From Anisus vortex (taxonomy: Eukaryota > Mollusca > Gastropoda > Planorbidae), in assembly GCA_949126835.1 (NCBI GenBank), contig OX421501.1:3418999-3482998 (forward strand): a stretch of DNA of 64,000 nt. The letters run 5' to 3'. Positions 12,186-24,383 of the stretch are shown piece after piece. Position numbers and translations under genes: made by a program. A model generated the notes under the pieces. It made no database searches and was not told the DNA's origin. It was given only the letters and a program-made list of their open reading frames with translations. The number at the start of each line of letters is the position of its first letter. Within the stretch, counting starts at the first letter, position 1.

Positions 12186-12420
12186 AGGAGTTTTAGACCT
12201 AGTGGACGTAATAATCTATCTAGAAGGAACGGCTGTAAACTTATAAGATAATGTAGCCTAGCCAGAATACGATTATTTTATATAATATAGGCCCTATTAT
12301 TTGCCAATGAGGTAAAGGATTTCAATGCCATTTTATACTTTATTTACTTCCCAATCTTTGATAGAATAAGGTTTACATTTTTGTGTTTCAAATTTTGAAT
12401 TCATGCAACATAGAGCAAAG

Positions 12421-12437
12421 CCCCCCCCCCCCCCCCC
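12421..12437. repeat. poly-C tract
   Basis: Run of 17 C followed by 'tcctcc'. Confidence 0.9.
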
Positions 12438-12780
12438 TCCTCCGGATTTAGAAAAAAAATAATCGTTTCCTACACGGGGCAAGTTGATAAAAATTATTTT
12501 ACATTGCTTTTAGAGCTATATTTATTTTAAATATATTCTAATGAATAAAATTTGCAGATAAAAAGCTGCAGGATACCTAAGGGAACAAATCAAAGTATAT
12601 ATATCCACTCTAAATATAATGGTTTGCAATTAATGTAAATAAATGTAATAAGCGTATCAATGTGCCCGCCTCTCCCCTATGTTCTTATATCTATTAGCAA
12701 CTGTAGAAAAAAAAATTTTTACTTTGATTTTGTGTATTAATTATAGTTTTATTTTTAAATTGACAAAACAATTATTGCAG

Positions 12781-15700
12781 CAAATAAAATTATTCAATGG
12801 CATCAAGAGATCTTGAAATAGAGGCTCTGATGGGCAGCCTAATAAGTCACCCACCTAATCATAATGGCACAGAAGGAGACTACGACCTTGACATTGTTTT
12901 TCAAGTAGATGAAAAGAAGGCCAAAGAATGGCATGGACAATCAGATTTAGAGTTCCGAGCAATATTAGTACATCAATCGTAAGATCTGTTGCCTATGTGT
13001 GTATAATGAGATAAAATACTCGAACTTACTGATCTGTCATTCAAAGTCAATCAGTCAATCATTTATAATAAATTATATGTATAAATATAAATTAAACATA
13101 ATTTTTTTAATTATCTAATAACTAATATATAAGTATGCTAGATTATGGAGAGTGAAAAATATTCAAAGCTCTTTCTAATTATTGGATTTAATTTGTATGC
13201 AGTATTTCTAGGTTATAATCGTATAAATTGTGTATTCTATTTCCCGAGTAGCATCTGGTTATGGGAAGGGTTGCCTGAACAAACAAGGAAAACCAGTCAT
13301 GAGTAACTTATCATCATTTAAAACACTAATAAAAATGCAAGACCGCGGAAAAGCATAGGACACAATAATCTTTGTTATAGATGGAGCGTCTGTAATATAT
13401 AAGATAAGATGTTATTAGTATTAACGTAATATCATGCGTCTTTTTAACTTGCTATAACTTTTGCTTTAAAGTAAGTGTATGTAATATATTAAATGAACTA
13501 ATAAGATATTGATTATATGTATTGCCAAACTCAACAATAAAAAAGAATGGTCTAATTAAGGTTGATATCCAAATAGAAGCCTTTGGTTTACTCTCAAAAA
13601 GTAAATTATCTCATATTTAATTTTTGTGTAACAAGTTATAATAATCAAAATGTGTTTGTTTTGTTGTATATGGACAAAAAAAGTTAAATTGAGTATCTTG
13701 GTAATATAAAAATAATCAACTTATTATCTTATATATTACAGACACTCTTGCTATAAATGAAAATTATTGCGTCCTGCGCACATCTGTGGTCTGAGTCTAG
13801 ACTTGCATTTTGATTAAATGATGTTAAATTGCTGACTGTCCTGATTTTTGCAGGCAACCCATTCCATGCTCATATGCAACTATTCTCTATTTTTATAATG
13901 TCACCTAATACTAATTATTATCTCTTTTTCTATTTTAACTTTACAATGATTTTTGAATCAATCTAATTGCCATATTTAGCCTTCAAAATCTGTTCAGTCT
14001 ACCGGATATTCCAGACTTAGATGACAGTCAAGTGTGGACCTGCTTTGAACAACTCCGAGAAATGGAATTTGCAATGTTTCTCACTGCAAATAATCGGGTA
14101 ATTACAAAAGTAAATATGTTAGCATATTGTTTGTGTAGAGTTTCACACCAATAAATTATGGAGTTTGTGCCAATTATATAGACCAGGTGTTGGCAACATA
14201 GAGCAATTTTCAATGACACACGGAAGTTGATTTTTTCAATGCAGGTGAAAGCGAGGCATCAGCATATGGGTGCAACAGATGATCATATATATTTTCCCAT
14301 TTTTTTGTTAGCTGTAGTCACAGATAGATGACCTTTAGAAGTACCTTGAAAAACTTAAAGTAGAGTGCTGAAAAGCACTTTTATAGATATTTCAATATTT
14401 CAAAGCTATACCTTGAGGCCATCCTTTATTTTTTATTTAATGTGTTGATGTTTCTTTACTTAATTTCTGTCTTCATGACCATAGGGGGAATATTATCATT
14501 TCGGATGTGTACTGTCAGAAATACTTTACGCAGAGGTGCAGAAAGAAAGGGCACCAATGACAGAAGGTATAAAAATATTATAGACATAATTTTTCATTAG
14601 TTGAAAAAAAAAAGACAACAACATAAATGCAATATATTAATTGAATGTTTTACATAAGGACTATTACAGATGTTCTATATGAAAGATATTTTTATTATTA
14701 CATCTTGAAAGTTAAGGAGAATAAGTCCTAACTGTTGTAGTAGCTATTGTAGTAGTAAATTAAATTTGCTGAATTATTGTTTGCATCAATCAACTAACAC
14801 AATGTTTAAAATAAATAGTAAATTATACCATTCTATTATATAACTGTTATTTTTACTTTATTATACCGAGTCTAGTGCAAATCCATCTATAGATCTAAAG
14901 GGGATTGACTCTGGTTATTTTTCTGCTTTATTCCTTAAGTTTTTGTTTTCAGTTTGAGTTTAATTATCATTTATAAATCTACACTCTTATTTTTTTAATT
15001 TTCATATTTTGATATACTTTCAGAATTATCAGAGTTTACAAATTCCAATTGTTCTAGTTTAATAGACACTGATGAAGAAGAAAGTTTGCCAGCCGATCAG
15101 TATTCTAAGGTGTTAAAAAATGTGAAGAAAAAATTGCTGAGAAGATTTGGTCTCAATATTACCAAAAGCCTGGTAATACAAACTATTATCATTATTATAA
15201 TAGCGTAAACCCTGTTTGACTATAATATTGTTATCATTAGATATGATATTGTTTTCCTAAACTACACCAATTTGAGCGGTGTCTGATTTGGGAACAGCCC
15301 ATTTAATATGTTTGAGAAAAGGAATTTATTTCTAAAAGCATCAGACACATGCATATTTACAAATTCTCAGTTTTTTCCTTAGTTTTCAGATATGAAGTAT
15401 ATATTTAACATGTTGAAATTGTATGTTATTGTATAATGTGAATATACTTGCAGATGCCACTCATTAGGCAGGAAAATTGTATTAAAAACCAAGGTAAAGA
15501 CTTTCTTTTTAGAATATTATTTTTGTGTCTTGATGACGGAAACAATAAACTCTTCCTTAATGAAAATATGTAGCAAACCTACTTTTTGTAATGACACACT
15601 AATGCTTTGTTTTTCAGAGTCTCATATCAATCCTGAGTTTAAAGAACAGATACTCCAGCAGATACATGGTATAGTACATGCTTTTTAAATCAAACTCAGA

Positions 15701-17761
15701 AGTACTATTATGTACTGACAAATACTATAGGGATAAAAAAAACCTTTCTCAAATTATCTACATAACACAGTGTTTATCTTTCTTCTCAATTGTGGCATTT
15801 GGGTAAAAAAAATGGGTTGTGTTAACAGGCAGGTAGAAAAAAACGCACCATCATTTAAACTCTAATGAGAAAGTCAGACTATATGAGTCCAACCACAGAA
15901 AATCATTGGGTGCAATTAGCTTATGTGTAGATCAGAGATAATTAATGCTCAAGATGTAAAGCATTGTGTCTTTGTTTTTCTGGGAAAGAAATCTAATTTC
16001 ATCAATGAAAAATTGGTCAGAAATATTCCATTTGTTCCAACTTGTTTAAAGCCTCTATCAGTGTGACAATGACAATGTAATGTTATATTAAAACTGTACT
16101 GCCTTAGCGTTGTCACAATAAAACATAAAGTATTGAAGTAATACTCTCACACTATGACCAATGTTATAATATTTAAACAAAAATATTACATTGTAATTCA
16201 GCAAATAAAATAGAACCCAAAACACCATCCAATAGTCTATACCAGGGGCCGGCAACCTTTTTGTCTGAGAGAGCCATGCACACCACATATTATGTAGAAA
16301 AGTAATTTTGTGAGAGCCATACATTATGTCTAAAACCAAAAATTCAAATGCAGGGTCGCTATTTTTCTGACTTTTCGGTCAGCGGAGTTTATCTCCTTTA
16401 CGACTTCTGATGCTGAGCTGCAGTTGACTTTAGCTCATTTGTAGAATGAAACATTGATATGCAATTAATATGTAGATCAAAGGTCTCTAAAGAAATTATT
16501 TTTTTTTATAATTGAACATTTGTCTGAGAGCCAGATGCAGCCATCAATAGGGCCACAGGTTCCCGACCCCTGGTCTATACTAACAGGTCCTGCATTTCCT
16601 TCAGTCTAAGGTCGTCTAAAGCTATATTAAAACTCTTTTAAAGAAGTATCTAATTAAACATGTAATAATTTATTGTGTTCTAGATTACTATGTCTACCCT
16701 CACAATTTATGTTTTAATAATACAATTATTATTCTTAACTTATAAAAAAAATAATCTCCCAGGAATTTTTAATTTTTAAGTTTACTCTTCTTTTGTCTCC
16801 AGCTGAACACGAAACATTGATTTTGGAAGCCAAAACAGATGAAATGAATTTAATAGAAAATTGTCCAAAGAAAGATGATCACAAAAATATGATACCTGTC
16901 AAAGGTTTTACGATTGAGCATCTCCCAGAGGGACTTCGCAATGAAGATTTGTTTGAATTTATTGTCATTTTCGCCAGTATAACAGTTGCTATAGAAGCGT
17001 ATACAATTAGTGATAAAAGACCAAGAAATAAACCCCATACTGAATTGACCTATCCCTTTTCTGAAGCACAAAATGCGAATACAGCAAGATGCGGAACTGG
17101 CAGAATTTGCAACGTTACCAAACACTCCAGCACAAAACACCATTTTAGTAAATTCAGATTCTGTCCTTGTGAGAAGTGCAAGGCCTCGGGCAACCCCAAT
17201 AAGGAATGGGGCGAGATTTTGATATTCACAGCGGCCCATATCGTGTTTGACAATTCTGAGGCAGAGAACACCCGCTGCAAGTTATTTTATGACAACAAAG
17301 ACAGCGAAGGGATTACTCTAAATGGAATAAGTGTAGTTGAATCCGATATAGAAAGAGACTGGTGCAGGTTCAAATGTGCAAGCTGTGATATGCAGTTAGT
17401 AAACAAGCTGGAGAACTTACTTTCCTCATTTTTCGCAAACTGGTACAAAGTATATCAGCGTTATAAAGATTCTAGTAATGAGCACAGACTGACTGTCATT
17501 GTCTCGCACCCTCACGGTGGTGTCAAACAAGTTTCTCTAGGGAAGTGGGAGAAAAGGCACGACGTAGGTGTTCCCTACCACAGCCAGTACCTCTATTGGA
17601 CTTCCACCTGCCCTGGTAGCAGCGGTGCCACTGTCCACTTTGTCGGTGTCAGTGGTGGAAACATGCATTGGTTTGATCAGCACATTCACTCAGGTGTAGA
17701 CTCCAGGAATAAAGATTCAACCATTAACGTTTGTGGTGTAGGCTGGGAAAATGAATACTAG
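12781..17761 (+). CDS. trypsin-like serine protease-domain protein, paralogue 2 (seven coding exons)
   Basis: Coding exons: 12797-12978, 13980-14097, 14485-14566, 15024-15172, 15454-15493, 15618-15668, 16803-17761; every junction is GT-AG and in phase, giving 526 residues. The ATG at 12797 follows a 3' splice site (exon from 12781), as in paralogue 1. Intron phases (2,0,1,0,1,1) are the same in both copies. The N-terminal 207 residues are unrecognised; the last exon encodes the protease with His in TAAHIVFD (about 353), Asp in ERDWC (about 393) and Ser in CPGSSGA (about 481). Other conserved motifs are SHPHG (about 60 residues after the Asp) and HWFDQHIHSG after the Ser. A C-x5-C-x4-H-x4-HH-x6-C-x-C-x2-C cluster precedes the His. 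It ends at WENEY, without the tail of paralogue 1. No secretion signal is seen. The triad looks intact, so activity is plausible; the substrate is unknown. Confidence 0.85.
13220..13425 (+). repeat. LINE 3'-end repeat (family T)
   Basis: Contains 'gttgcctgaacaaacaagg', 'catcatttaaaacactaat', 'aatcttt' and the terminal 'atataagataagatg'. Located in intron 1 of protease paralogue 2. Confidence 0.75.
13715..13890 (-). repeat. LINE 3'-end repeat (family T)
   Basis: Reverse orientation: starts 'ttatcttatatattacaga', then 'tgcgtcctgcgcacatctg' and 'ggcaacccattcc'. It faces the 13220 copy in the same intron, so the pair could form a long hairpin in the pre-mRNA. Confidence 0.75.
15765..15970 (+). 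repeat. LINE 3'-end repeat (family T)
   Basis: Landmarks 'tgtggcatttgggtaaa', 'atgggttg', 'catcatttaaactctaat' and 'attgggtgcaatta'. Lies in intron 6 of protease paralogue 2. Confidence 0.65.
16243..16572. mobile_element. hAT-type MITE with perfect 8-bp target duplication
   Basis: Left end CAGGGGCCGGCAACC and right end GGTTCCCGACCCCTG are terminal inverted repeats of the hAT (CAGGGGTCGGCAACC) type. GTCTATAC flanks both sides (16235-16242 and 16573-16580), an exact 8-bp duplication as expected for hAT. 330 bp, no coding capacity. Inserted in the last intron of protease paralogue 2, about 220 bp upstream of the protease exon. Confidence 0.9.
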
Positions 17762-18680
17762 AATTGATTTCTCTATCTATTAACAGAAATTAAAAAAAAA
17801 AGACACTTTGGGAAAACTGAAATGTGTAAATTATTCAGAGCTGTTATAATTTTGATTTTAGAATGGCGAGTGTGCATTAACCATTACTTACATAAATTAC
17901 AATAGTTGTAAATATATAAATATGTCCTTTAACATCTGAATATTGTGGTAAACTTTACAGGCTTATGAATTGGTTAAGTTATGTTATTTTCATTATGCTA
18001 GTTATCGCAAAAGAAAGCTTCTTAATATACCATAACCATTTTAAAGTCAACAACACCCGAACAAGAATTATTTTGTGTAATTTTTTTTTAACAAACTTGA
18101 TACTATTTTTCTTTGGGGTTTTGAATATTCTTAATATACTTAGAGAAACATAAAAACTTGTGATATTTCTAAAACACAGTAATGACATAAAAATGTAAAA
18201 TTCCACATTTTGACAATTTTTCCCCTTAAAGCTAGTAAACAAGCTTTTACCTGATTCATTTCCCATGACTAAACAGGGAATAATGTTGCATCATTGGTTG
18301 TGCCATTGATTTCCCAAGTCAACAAAGTAAACAACTTATGGCCAATTTGGGCTGGAATAGAGTGTTGGTGTTTTTAATTCTACTGATAATCTTATAAATA
18401 TAAAATGTATTAGTATTCATATGGGATGTTTGTTAACGTCACAGAATAGTTGCAATATTGTTGTTAAAAAAAAGAATTTTGCATTTTTTTTTTCATTTAC
18501 GTGTATTTTATTTCAAAATGTTTTTTCTTCTATTAGATCTAGTTGTATAACAAGGTATTTTGCATTTTTACTACTGTATGTATTATTCCACACACATTTT
18601 CTATGTCTTTTTTTATGTTTAGTCTACATATTGGACAAGAAATTTAAACAAAAAATCCATTTTTACTCGATTCCTTATTA
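17762..18680. other. 3' flank of protease paralogue 2
   Basis: AT-rich with no canonical AATAAA close to the stop. Short ORFs here (for example 18421-18759) are rich in Phe and Leu from T-runs and run into the next SINE, so they are not supported as genes. Confidence 0.4.
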
Positions 18681-18683
18681 TAT

Positions 18684-18970
18684 GAGGCATGGTGGCCGAA
18701 CGGCAGTGCGTTCGGATGGCAAACCAAAGGGCCTGGGTTTGAATCATGGTGAAGGCTAGGATTTTATTCCCGGGTCTGGAGGGTGTCCCTGAGTCTACCC
18801 AGCTCTGATGGGTACCTGACCTTAGTTTGGGTCAAGTATAGGCGGCTGTGTATTGTGCTGGCCACACAATCTGCATAGTAGGCCTATGCCGTGGCCACCA
18901 AAATTGGTGAACGCTGCTTCACCGGCCCTATGGGTCAATTTGGTCCGACGGGATAGCCTACTTTACTTTC
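18684..18970 (+). repeat. tRNA-derived SINE (family S)
   Basis: Head with RNA polymerase III A box (GGTGGCCGAACGGCAGTGCG) and B box (GGGTTTGAATC), then a body with 'gggtctggagggtgtccctg', 'agtctacccagctctgatgg', 'ggcggctgtgtattgtgctgg' in diverged form and the 3' end 'tttggtccgacggg'. Other copies: 28155, 39075, 42645, 43832, 45420 (plus) and 53745, 59020 (minus). Confidence 0.85.
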
Positions 18971-19569
18971 TACTCGCTCCCCTACCCTTACAGGTTATTT
19001 TAATAACCTAGTTCTTAATTGACTTTTTTTTAGACATGTAAGCTTAGGTCTACATTTTTTCTCTTGAGATAATTTGTTATCTTTTAAACAACTCCTAAAG
19101 AAACAGTTTCACTGTGTTTGACACAGCCTATGTTTTTATCTTGAATGTGTTTAAGAACTGTAAAGTGTGTTTAATGCGTGTCTTCAATGTATTATAGAAC
19201 TCTTTGGTGTGTAGGCTATTAATCCTTTATAACACAACCCTTACAAATGTATATATATCTTGAATGCACTGTACATAAAAAAAACGTGCTCTACTCTGTG
19301 CTGTTTCTTCTTAGTTTATTCAACAAAACGAAACTAAAAGCTGTGCTGTAATTGTCCGTGACGGAATCGGACACAGTAGAAGTAGAAGCAGGAAGTTGTT
19401 TTATTGACAGCTGCAAAACTGTAGGCCTACATGAATGATTTGGGATTTTAAAGCTTTTGTGAAAAGGTAAATTACAGGCCTATAAAAAACAACGTAAGTC
19501 TTATTGTACATCTAATGTATATTTTCACGAGGAATTATATGAATTAATAGTCAAACTTGTGTAAAGAGA
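18971..19569. other. intergenic DNA
   Basis: No gene or named element recognised. Confidence 0.4.
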
Positions 19570-19965
19570 AACATTTAGAATTCAATGAAAATACCGGTAG
19601 ATATTATTATATCTACTGGCTGAGTATTATCTGTCCATTGACGTTGTGGTCGTTTAAGGTAGCGAATGGACACTTCTGCAGTCATCTTTCTCCATTTTAG
19701 CCTATCTTGAGCGGCTGTAAATAGTTCAGTCATCTGCAGCTCTGTCCAATATGTCTTTATGTTATATTGTCGAACCAGCATTTCCGCTGACGGCCTCTCC
19801 GATGTCCACCTTCTACCGTGCCTTGGAGGATGGTTTTTGGCAGGTTATTATTCCAATGCCGCAACAAAAGACAGAACCATCTTAGCTTGCACCGCTTGAT
19901 TGTTGCCATGATGGTTTCATGAGGACCCACAATTGAGAAAATACTGTCTCAGACAGTATAGGCTT
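19570..19965 (-). pseudogene. LINE ORF C-terminal relic
   Basis: The minus frame includes RHGRRWTSERPSAEM, then TAAQDRLKWRKMTAEVS. This end is typical of the C-terminus of LINE ORF2 in invertebrates (pattern RxxW...A.DR..WR...). Further upstream the frame is broken. No RT core is present. Confidence 0.65.
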
Positions 19966-20725
19966 TAGCATTCATCTTATTTTATCTTTCTGCTAAATCT
20001 TAATACATTTTCTCTGTGAAGTATGTTCTTACGATGAACGCATATTTTATGTCCAGTCCTGCTTGTTTGTAATATACGTTCTAATAATGTTGATTGTCAA
20101 TTTGTCAATTGGGCTGCGCGCTCATTTGATAATCCTTGTGTGACTTTCAGTTATATGATCTGAGGACGCATCATAGGTTAACATAGCCTATCGAAGCAAA
20201 TAGGCCCCCTATGTTTTATAAGCAAAATTGAAACTTGAAGGTTAATTTTGTTGGTTACATAACAATATTTCAATGCTCAGTGAATTACACTAAGTAGGTC
20301 TAAGCTTATAGTCACGTCGTCTTTTAACTACCATTTCTGTCAAAGCTTCTCTAATCTAGGCCTAAGTATAAGCTTAAATTAGGCCTATATAAGGATCAAC
20401 TGCCTCTATTCTAAACGTGACTGTCATAGTTGCCGTCACTAAGCTGGCACTAAGCGTCAACATTTCTAACGCGCATTTTCTTTCGGGAATCAAAGAGTGT
20501 AGAGTAGGCCTACGTCTTTGTTTATTTCTTATTTTGTAAAAAAAAAAAATCGTCATTATCGAAGATCGAAGGTATTGTGTCTAATTATAAGTTTTGTCTG
20601 ATTAGTATCAGGTATCACACATGCAACTAGCGAAGTTTTCTATTTACTTGACTAGTTAATTACTTGACTAGTTAATCCATTCAGTACCCAAAAGCCTTTC
20701 TTAAAAGACCGATGATTTATCTTAT
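19966..20725. other. intergenic DNA
   Basis: Nothing recognised. The 60-codon minus ORF at 20374-20556 has no support. Confidence 0.35.
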
Positions 20726-20727
20726 AT

Positions 20728-20890
20728 TTTACACTTTTTTTATAGCCTACAGAAGATTACTGCTTCCTAATTATCCAAGGTCTGAGTCTAGTCTTGCATT
20801 CTGAATAGTGTTTTAAATTAAGTTAAAGTTAGGCCTACAGGTGTGTGTTTTTCAGGCAACCCATTCCACGAAACAGAATAGCTGCCAATG
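20728..20890 (-). repeat. LINE 3'-end repeat (family T), degenerate
   Basis: Reverse orientation: 'ttatcttatattttacac', 'ggtctgagtctagtcttgc', 'caggcaacccattccac'. Confidence 0.65.
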
Positions 20891-22190
20891 TTGTGGTTTA
20901 AAGTGTTATAGGCCTACCTTCGATTTCTTTCTAACTAGGCCTACTCTTAGCTGAAACCACGCCTAGACAGATCGATCAGTTCTAGACAGCGTGGTATATA
21001 TGGTTTCTTGCTGCCAGTGTCACCATTGAGTTAACGCTGCGAGTATGATTAATGGTATAACTTTAAAAGCGTGTTGTAGGCTATTATTATTACTACATTC
21101 ATTTAGTCTATGTAAACAGTGTAGGCCTATATGTAATTTATTATAAGTAGACCTGGAATTCATTACTTCTTAAGAAATTCTGATAAGTGGACTTTACATG
21201 CCGTTGCCTCTGAGATCGATCAATGCTTTGAAGATCGAAATAATCAACTGCTTTTGAAAAATTGCATGAAAAGAAATTATTACAAGTAGAGGTGTGCAGA
21301 TACGATGGTGTTTATTTAGATAAATGTGATATTCATTCGGATAATATGATACGGTGTTTTATTTTCATAGCAATATTATTTATGTTAAGAAAAATGTTTA
21401 AAAACTTCTGTTGGGGGTAGGGTTGCCTTCCGTTCCGATAGATCGGGGCCGTCGCCATTATGAACCTTCCATGTAGGCTAATTCCATGCGTTCTAAATAA
21501 AAAGTAATTATATTAAATACATTTTTACTTCATTTCTCCATCTCCATATCAGAGAGTCCCGGCGAGGTCCCAGCTAGATATGGCATTCCTAGTTGGGGGG
21601 TTAAATTCATGCAAGACATTGCTCTTGGATTCCCGCAATTCTTGTAACCATTGACACCCAAACTCCATTGCCCATGGCATAGCTTTTGCAACTGTTCGGA
21701 TAGCATACTGAAGAGCTACAATAATGCACACAAATTAGACAGGAATTCTTTTTTTGAGTCGCAAAGTTTGTGTGTGTGTGCTTAGATTAAATCAATGTTA
21801 CAAAATTAATTATTAGAGTCGTCCGCTTGGATTCATTTTCTAAACAGCATTTCGTCAGCATGTTTAAAGAAAATTTCACAGGGGCTTTCCCGATTACGTC
21901 AGCCTGAAAAAGAAAGGGAAATTTGACTGGGGTTTTCCCTGATTAAGTGTCTGGCGTCAACGTTTATTTGAAAACAGTTATACAGTATACAACAACCTTT
22001 TCCCGACGTCATTTAACCTTGAACTTTAACATTATCTGCCATTATATGTTGTTGTTTCGTAGGCCTACTAGTCTAGGTCTAGTAGGCTACTGCAATCTTT
22101 AGTCGATATTAAAATATTATGTGTTTTATATCTAAAATAAATCAGTTCACTTAAACTGATTTGTAACGATAGCTAAAAAAGAAGTCTTAA
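20891..22190. other. intergenic DNA
   Basis: No supported gene. A TG microsatellite-like run lies near 21767-21781. The minus ORF at 21549-21731 has no recognisable domain. Confidence 0.4.
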
Positions 22191-22198
22191 GTCTAGAG

Positions 22199-22410
22199 CA
22201 GGCGCATGGGCGGTAACCTACGGTACGCGTGCTAGACTTGGCACACAGAGCGATCTTTATTGGCACTCGGAAGACCCCCCAAAAACTCAATTCAGGCCTC
22301 TGCTATGAGAAATTGACTGCTATAGCAGTATGACTTTTAAACTGTTGGCGCGCTGGATGAATTAGAACTTCTACTTTGGCACACTATTATCAAAATGTTG
22401 ACGACCCCTG
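22199..22410. mobile_element. hAT-type MITE (family H)
   Basis: 212 bp, left end 'caggcgcatgggcggtaacc', right end GTTGACGACCCCTG. Flanked by GTCTAGAG and GTCTGGAG (7 of 8 identical), a slightly decayed 8-bp duplication. Confidence 0.8.
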
Positions 22411-22419
22411 GTCTGGAGT

Positions 22420-22970
22420 CTAGAGCTAGTATAGCAGCCCAGATATCAAACAGCTTTCCGACCGAAAGCGGGCAATAAGTTGGGCAAACAATAACTCCAC
22501 AGCCATCTTCGTTAACAACATTGAGCATGCACTTTGCTAATTTTTTTGCTCTTGTCCCGAGCTCAATTTATAAAAGAAACCAAAACACAACCGTAAACCC
22601 AGTGCAAGTTATGCTATGCCAATAAATGCACGCTTTGTGCTTCTTTATATTATTAATTATCACTGTTGAAAACTATTATCGGTTTTAATCAATACCGGTA
22701 TTTTGTCACAATTTTTTAGTTCTAAAGAATTTTATGGTAAAAGTGTAAAAAATATTATACTGCAAATACTAATTAAGTTCTAGATCTAGCCTGACTTTTT
22801 CAAATATACCTATAAAACTATTCAGATTTGTTTTTTTTTCCGGCCTGTGACATCGCGCGGGTGGGTAAGGGGAAGAGAACCGAAATCTGGTATTTTTATA
22901 GAACCGAAAACCGGTTTAAAAAAAAACACGATATTAACCGAGGCCTCTATAACATAAAATATCTACATCA
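22420..22970. other. intergenic DNA
   Basis: Nothing recognised. Confidence 0.4.
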
Positions 22971-22974
22971 TCTA

Positions 22975-23140
22975 AATATCCCCTAGTCTGATGGACAGTG
23001 GGGGTGCCACATATGACTTGCCCCTTCCATTCCTCCGTCTCTCCACCCTTCTCATTGCGTCACACAGCTTTACTTCCGTCCACTCCCTGATGTTGTCCTT
23101 CCATCGTTTCTTGTGTCTTCCTCTCCCCCTTTATTGGTGC
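22975..23140 (-). pseudogene. LINE ORF C-terminal relic
   Basis: The minus frame reads KRWKDNIREWTEVK, then a basic stretch, then SYVAPPLSIRLGD, the characteristic C-terminus of a non-LTR retrotransposon ORF. The upstream part (to about 23545) is GC-richer than its surroundings but shows no clear RT motif. Confidence 0.7.
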
Positions 23141-23559
23141 CCTGCACTTCTATAACTATGGACCTCAAAGCGGCAACGTGTAGAAACCTCCAAGAGCACA
23201 CCGGTTGGTTAACGCCCCATAATGAGGGACAGCCCCTACTGTGACTCCGGGGAAGGTCTGTGGCCCCAGTGGGGAGGAAGAAATGAGCACAGCTACCTCG
23301 CCTCAAAACCGGCCCTGGTGCCTGGATGCCCATACAAATAATTATAATACATGATTCGTGCTATCGTGCGACATTACGGGTATACGGGCGAGCCACCACT
23401 ATAATGATAAGAGGGAAATAGTACATGTGGCTGTGGAAACCGTACCCTAAGTTACACGGCATGCTATGCCTATCGGCGTGCCGTGGGGTGGCTGACGCCC
23501 AGACAGAACCTTTATTTGTCTCCCTTTGTTCACCACTGAACATTGTAACTCCTTGGATC

Positions 23560-24060
23560 TAATAGCCGGAAAGTTCGTCAGTTTTTTAAAAGCCAGTTAT
23601 AGTATGGTGGTTCCAGGCAGAATAGGCATAGCAAGCATATTGCCTCTTGTTATGTAGCCATATCAATACCATTCTAGATTTCTTCACTGTGGCCAGCAGG
23701 TCGTTGTATTGTCCGATTTCCTGGAGAATCCTTATTCGTATCTGCTCATTGGAGATGTGGTCTTTATAGCAGATGCCGAGAAGGTTTCTAAATCATCTCA
23801 TCTCCATGGCATCGATCCTTGCAAGCTCAGCTGTCAATGTCTAAGACTCACAGACATATAAGAAAATACAGAGGTCTAGTGAGCGCATCAGCCTGGTTTT
23901 TGGTGCTGAGGGCTAAGTTCTTGTCCTTCCATATTGTCTTGAGCCTCTTTAGTGTCTGCTGTAATATGGGCAATTATGGACATTACTTCTGGCTCGGAGC
24001 CCTCTTTGGATAGAATAGCTCCCATGTATTTCAAGCTGCCTACTGTTTAGAAAATCTGGA
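23560..24060 (-). pseudogene. LINE ORF fragment after the RT core
   Basis: Minus frames show KYMGAILSKEGSEPEV, CESLTLTAELARIDAMEMR and RNLLGICYKDHISNEQIR in order. These correspond to the post-RT region of LINE ORF2 (KYLG..., LxYxxESWxL..., AMEMRCxRxLLGIxWxDxxxNxxV). Stop codons and shifts are present. It abuts the promoter of the ankyrin gene. Confidence 0.75.
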
Positions 24061-24255
24061 TATTGAAGACACATGTATCAAAACATCACGATTTATATAC
24101 TCTTTATTGAATATTTTGTTTCTAAATCAAGCTAGGTTTACCTCTTGTCTTAAAAATGTATACTGTTTTTTTTTTAATAGATTAATCTCTAAAATAAACA
24201 TTTTAAAATGATTTAAAAGTTTTAATCTCTAGAGAGAGCCATCACTAGAGAATTG

Positions 24256-24263
24256 TATAAAAG
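24256..24263 (+). promoter_or_regulatory. TATA box of the ankyrin gene
   Basis: TATAAAAG, with an initiator-like TTCAGCC at about 24279-24285, 26 bp from the start of the TATA box to the A. This predicts a 5' UTR of about 100 bases before the ATG at 24384. Confidence 0.6.
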
Positions 24264-24383
24264 GTCCATATGTCAAAGTTCAGCCTTAAAACTTCGCCAT
24301 TTTATTTTATTAGAAATACCATTATATGACAAAGAGTACACTGGAATAGTAGAACAAAAGAACGCCAATATTTGATAAATACC

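Noticed and set aside
18684..18760. Functional tRNA gene
   Set aside because: A and B boxes are present, but the acceptor stem does not pair and the same sequence with a long body recurs eight times; it is a SINE head.
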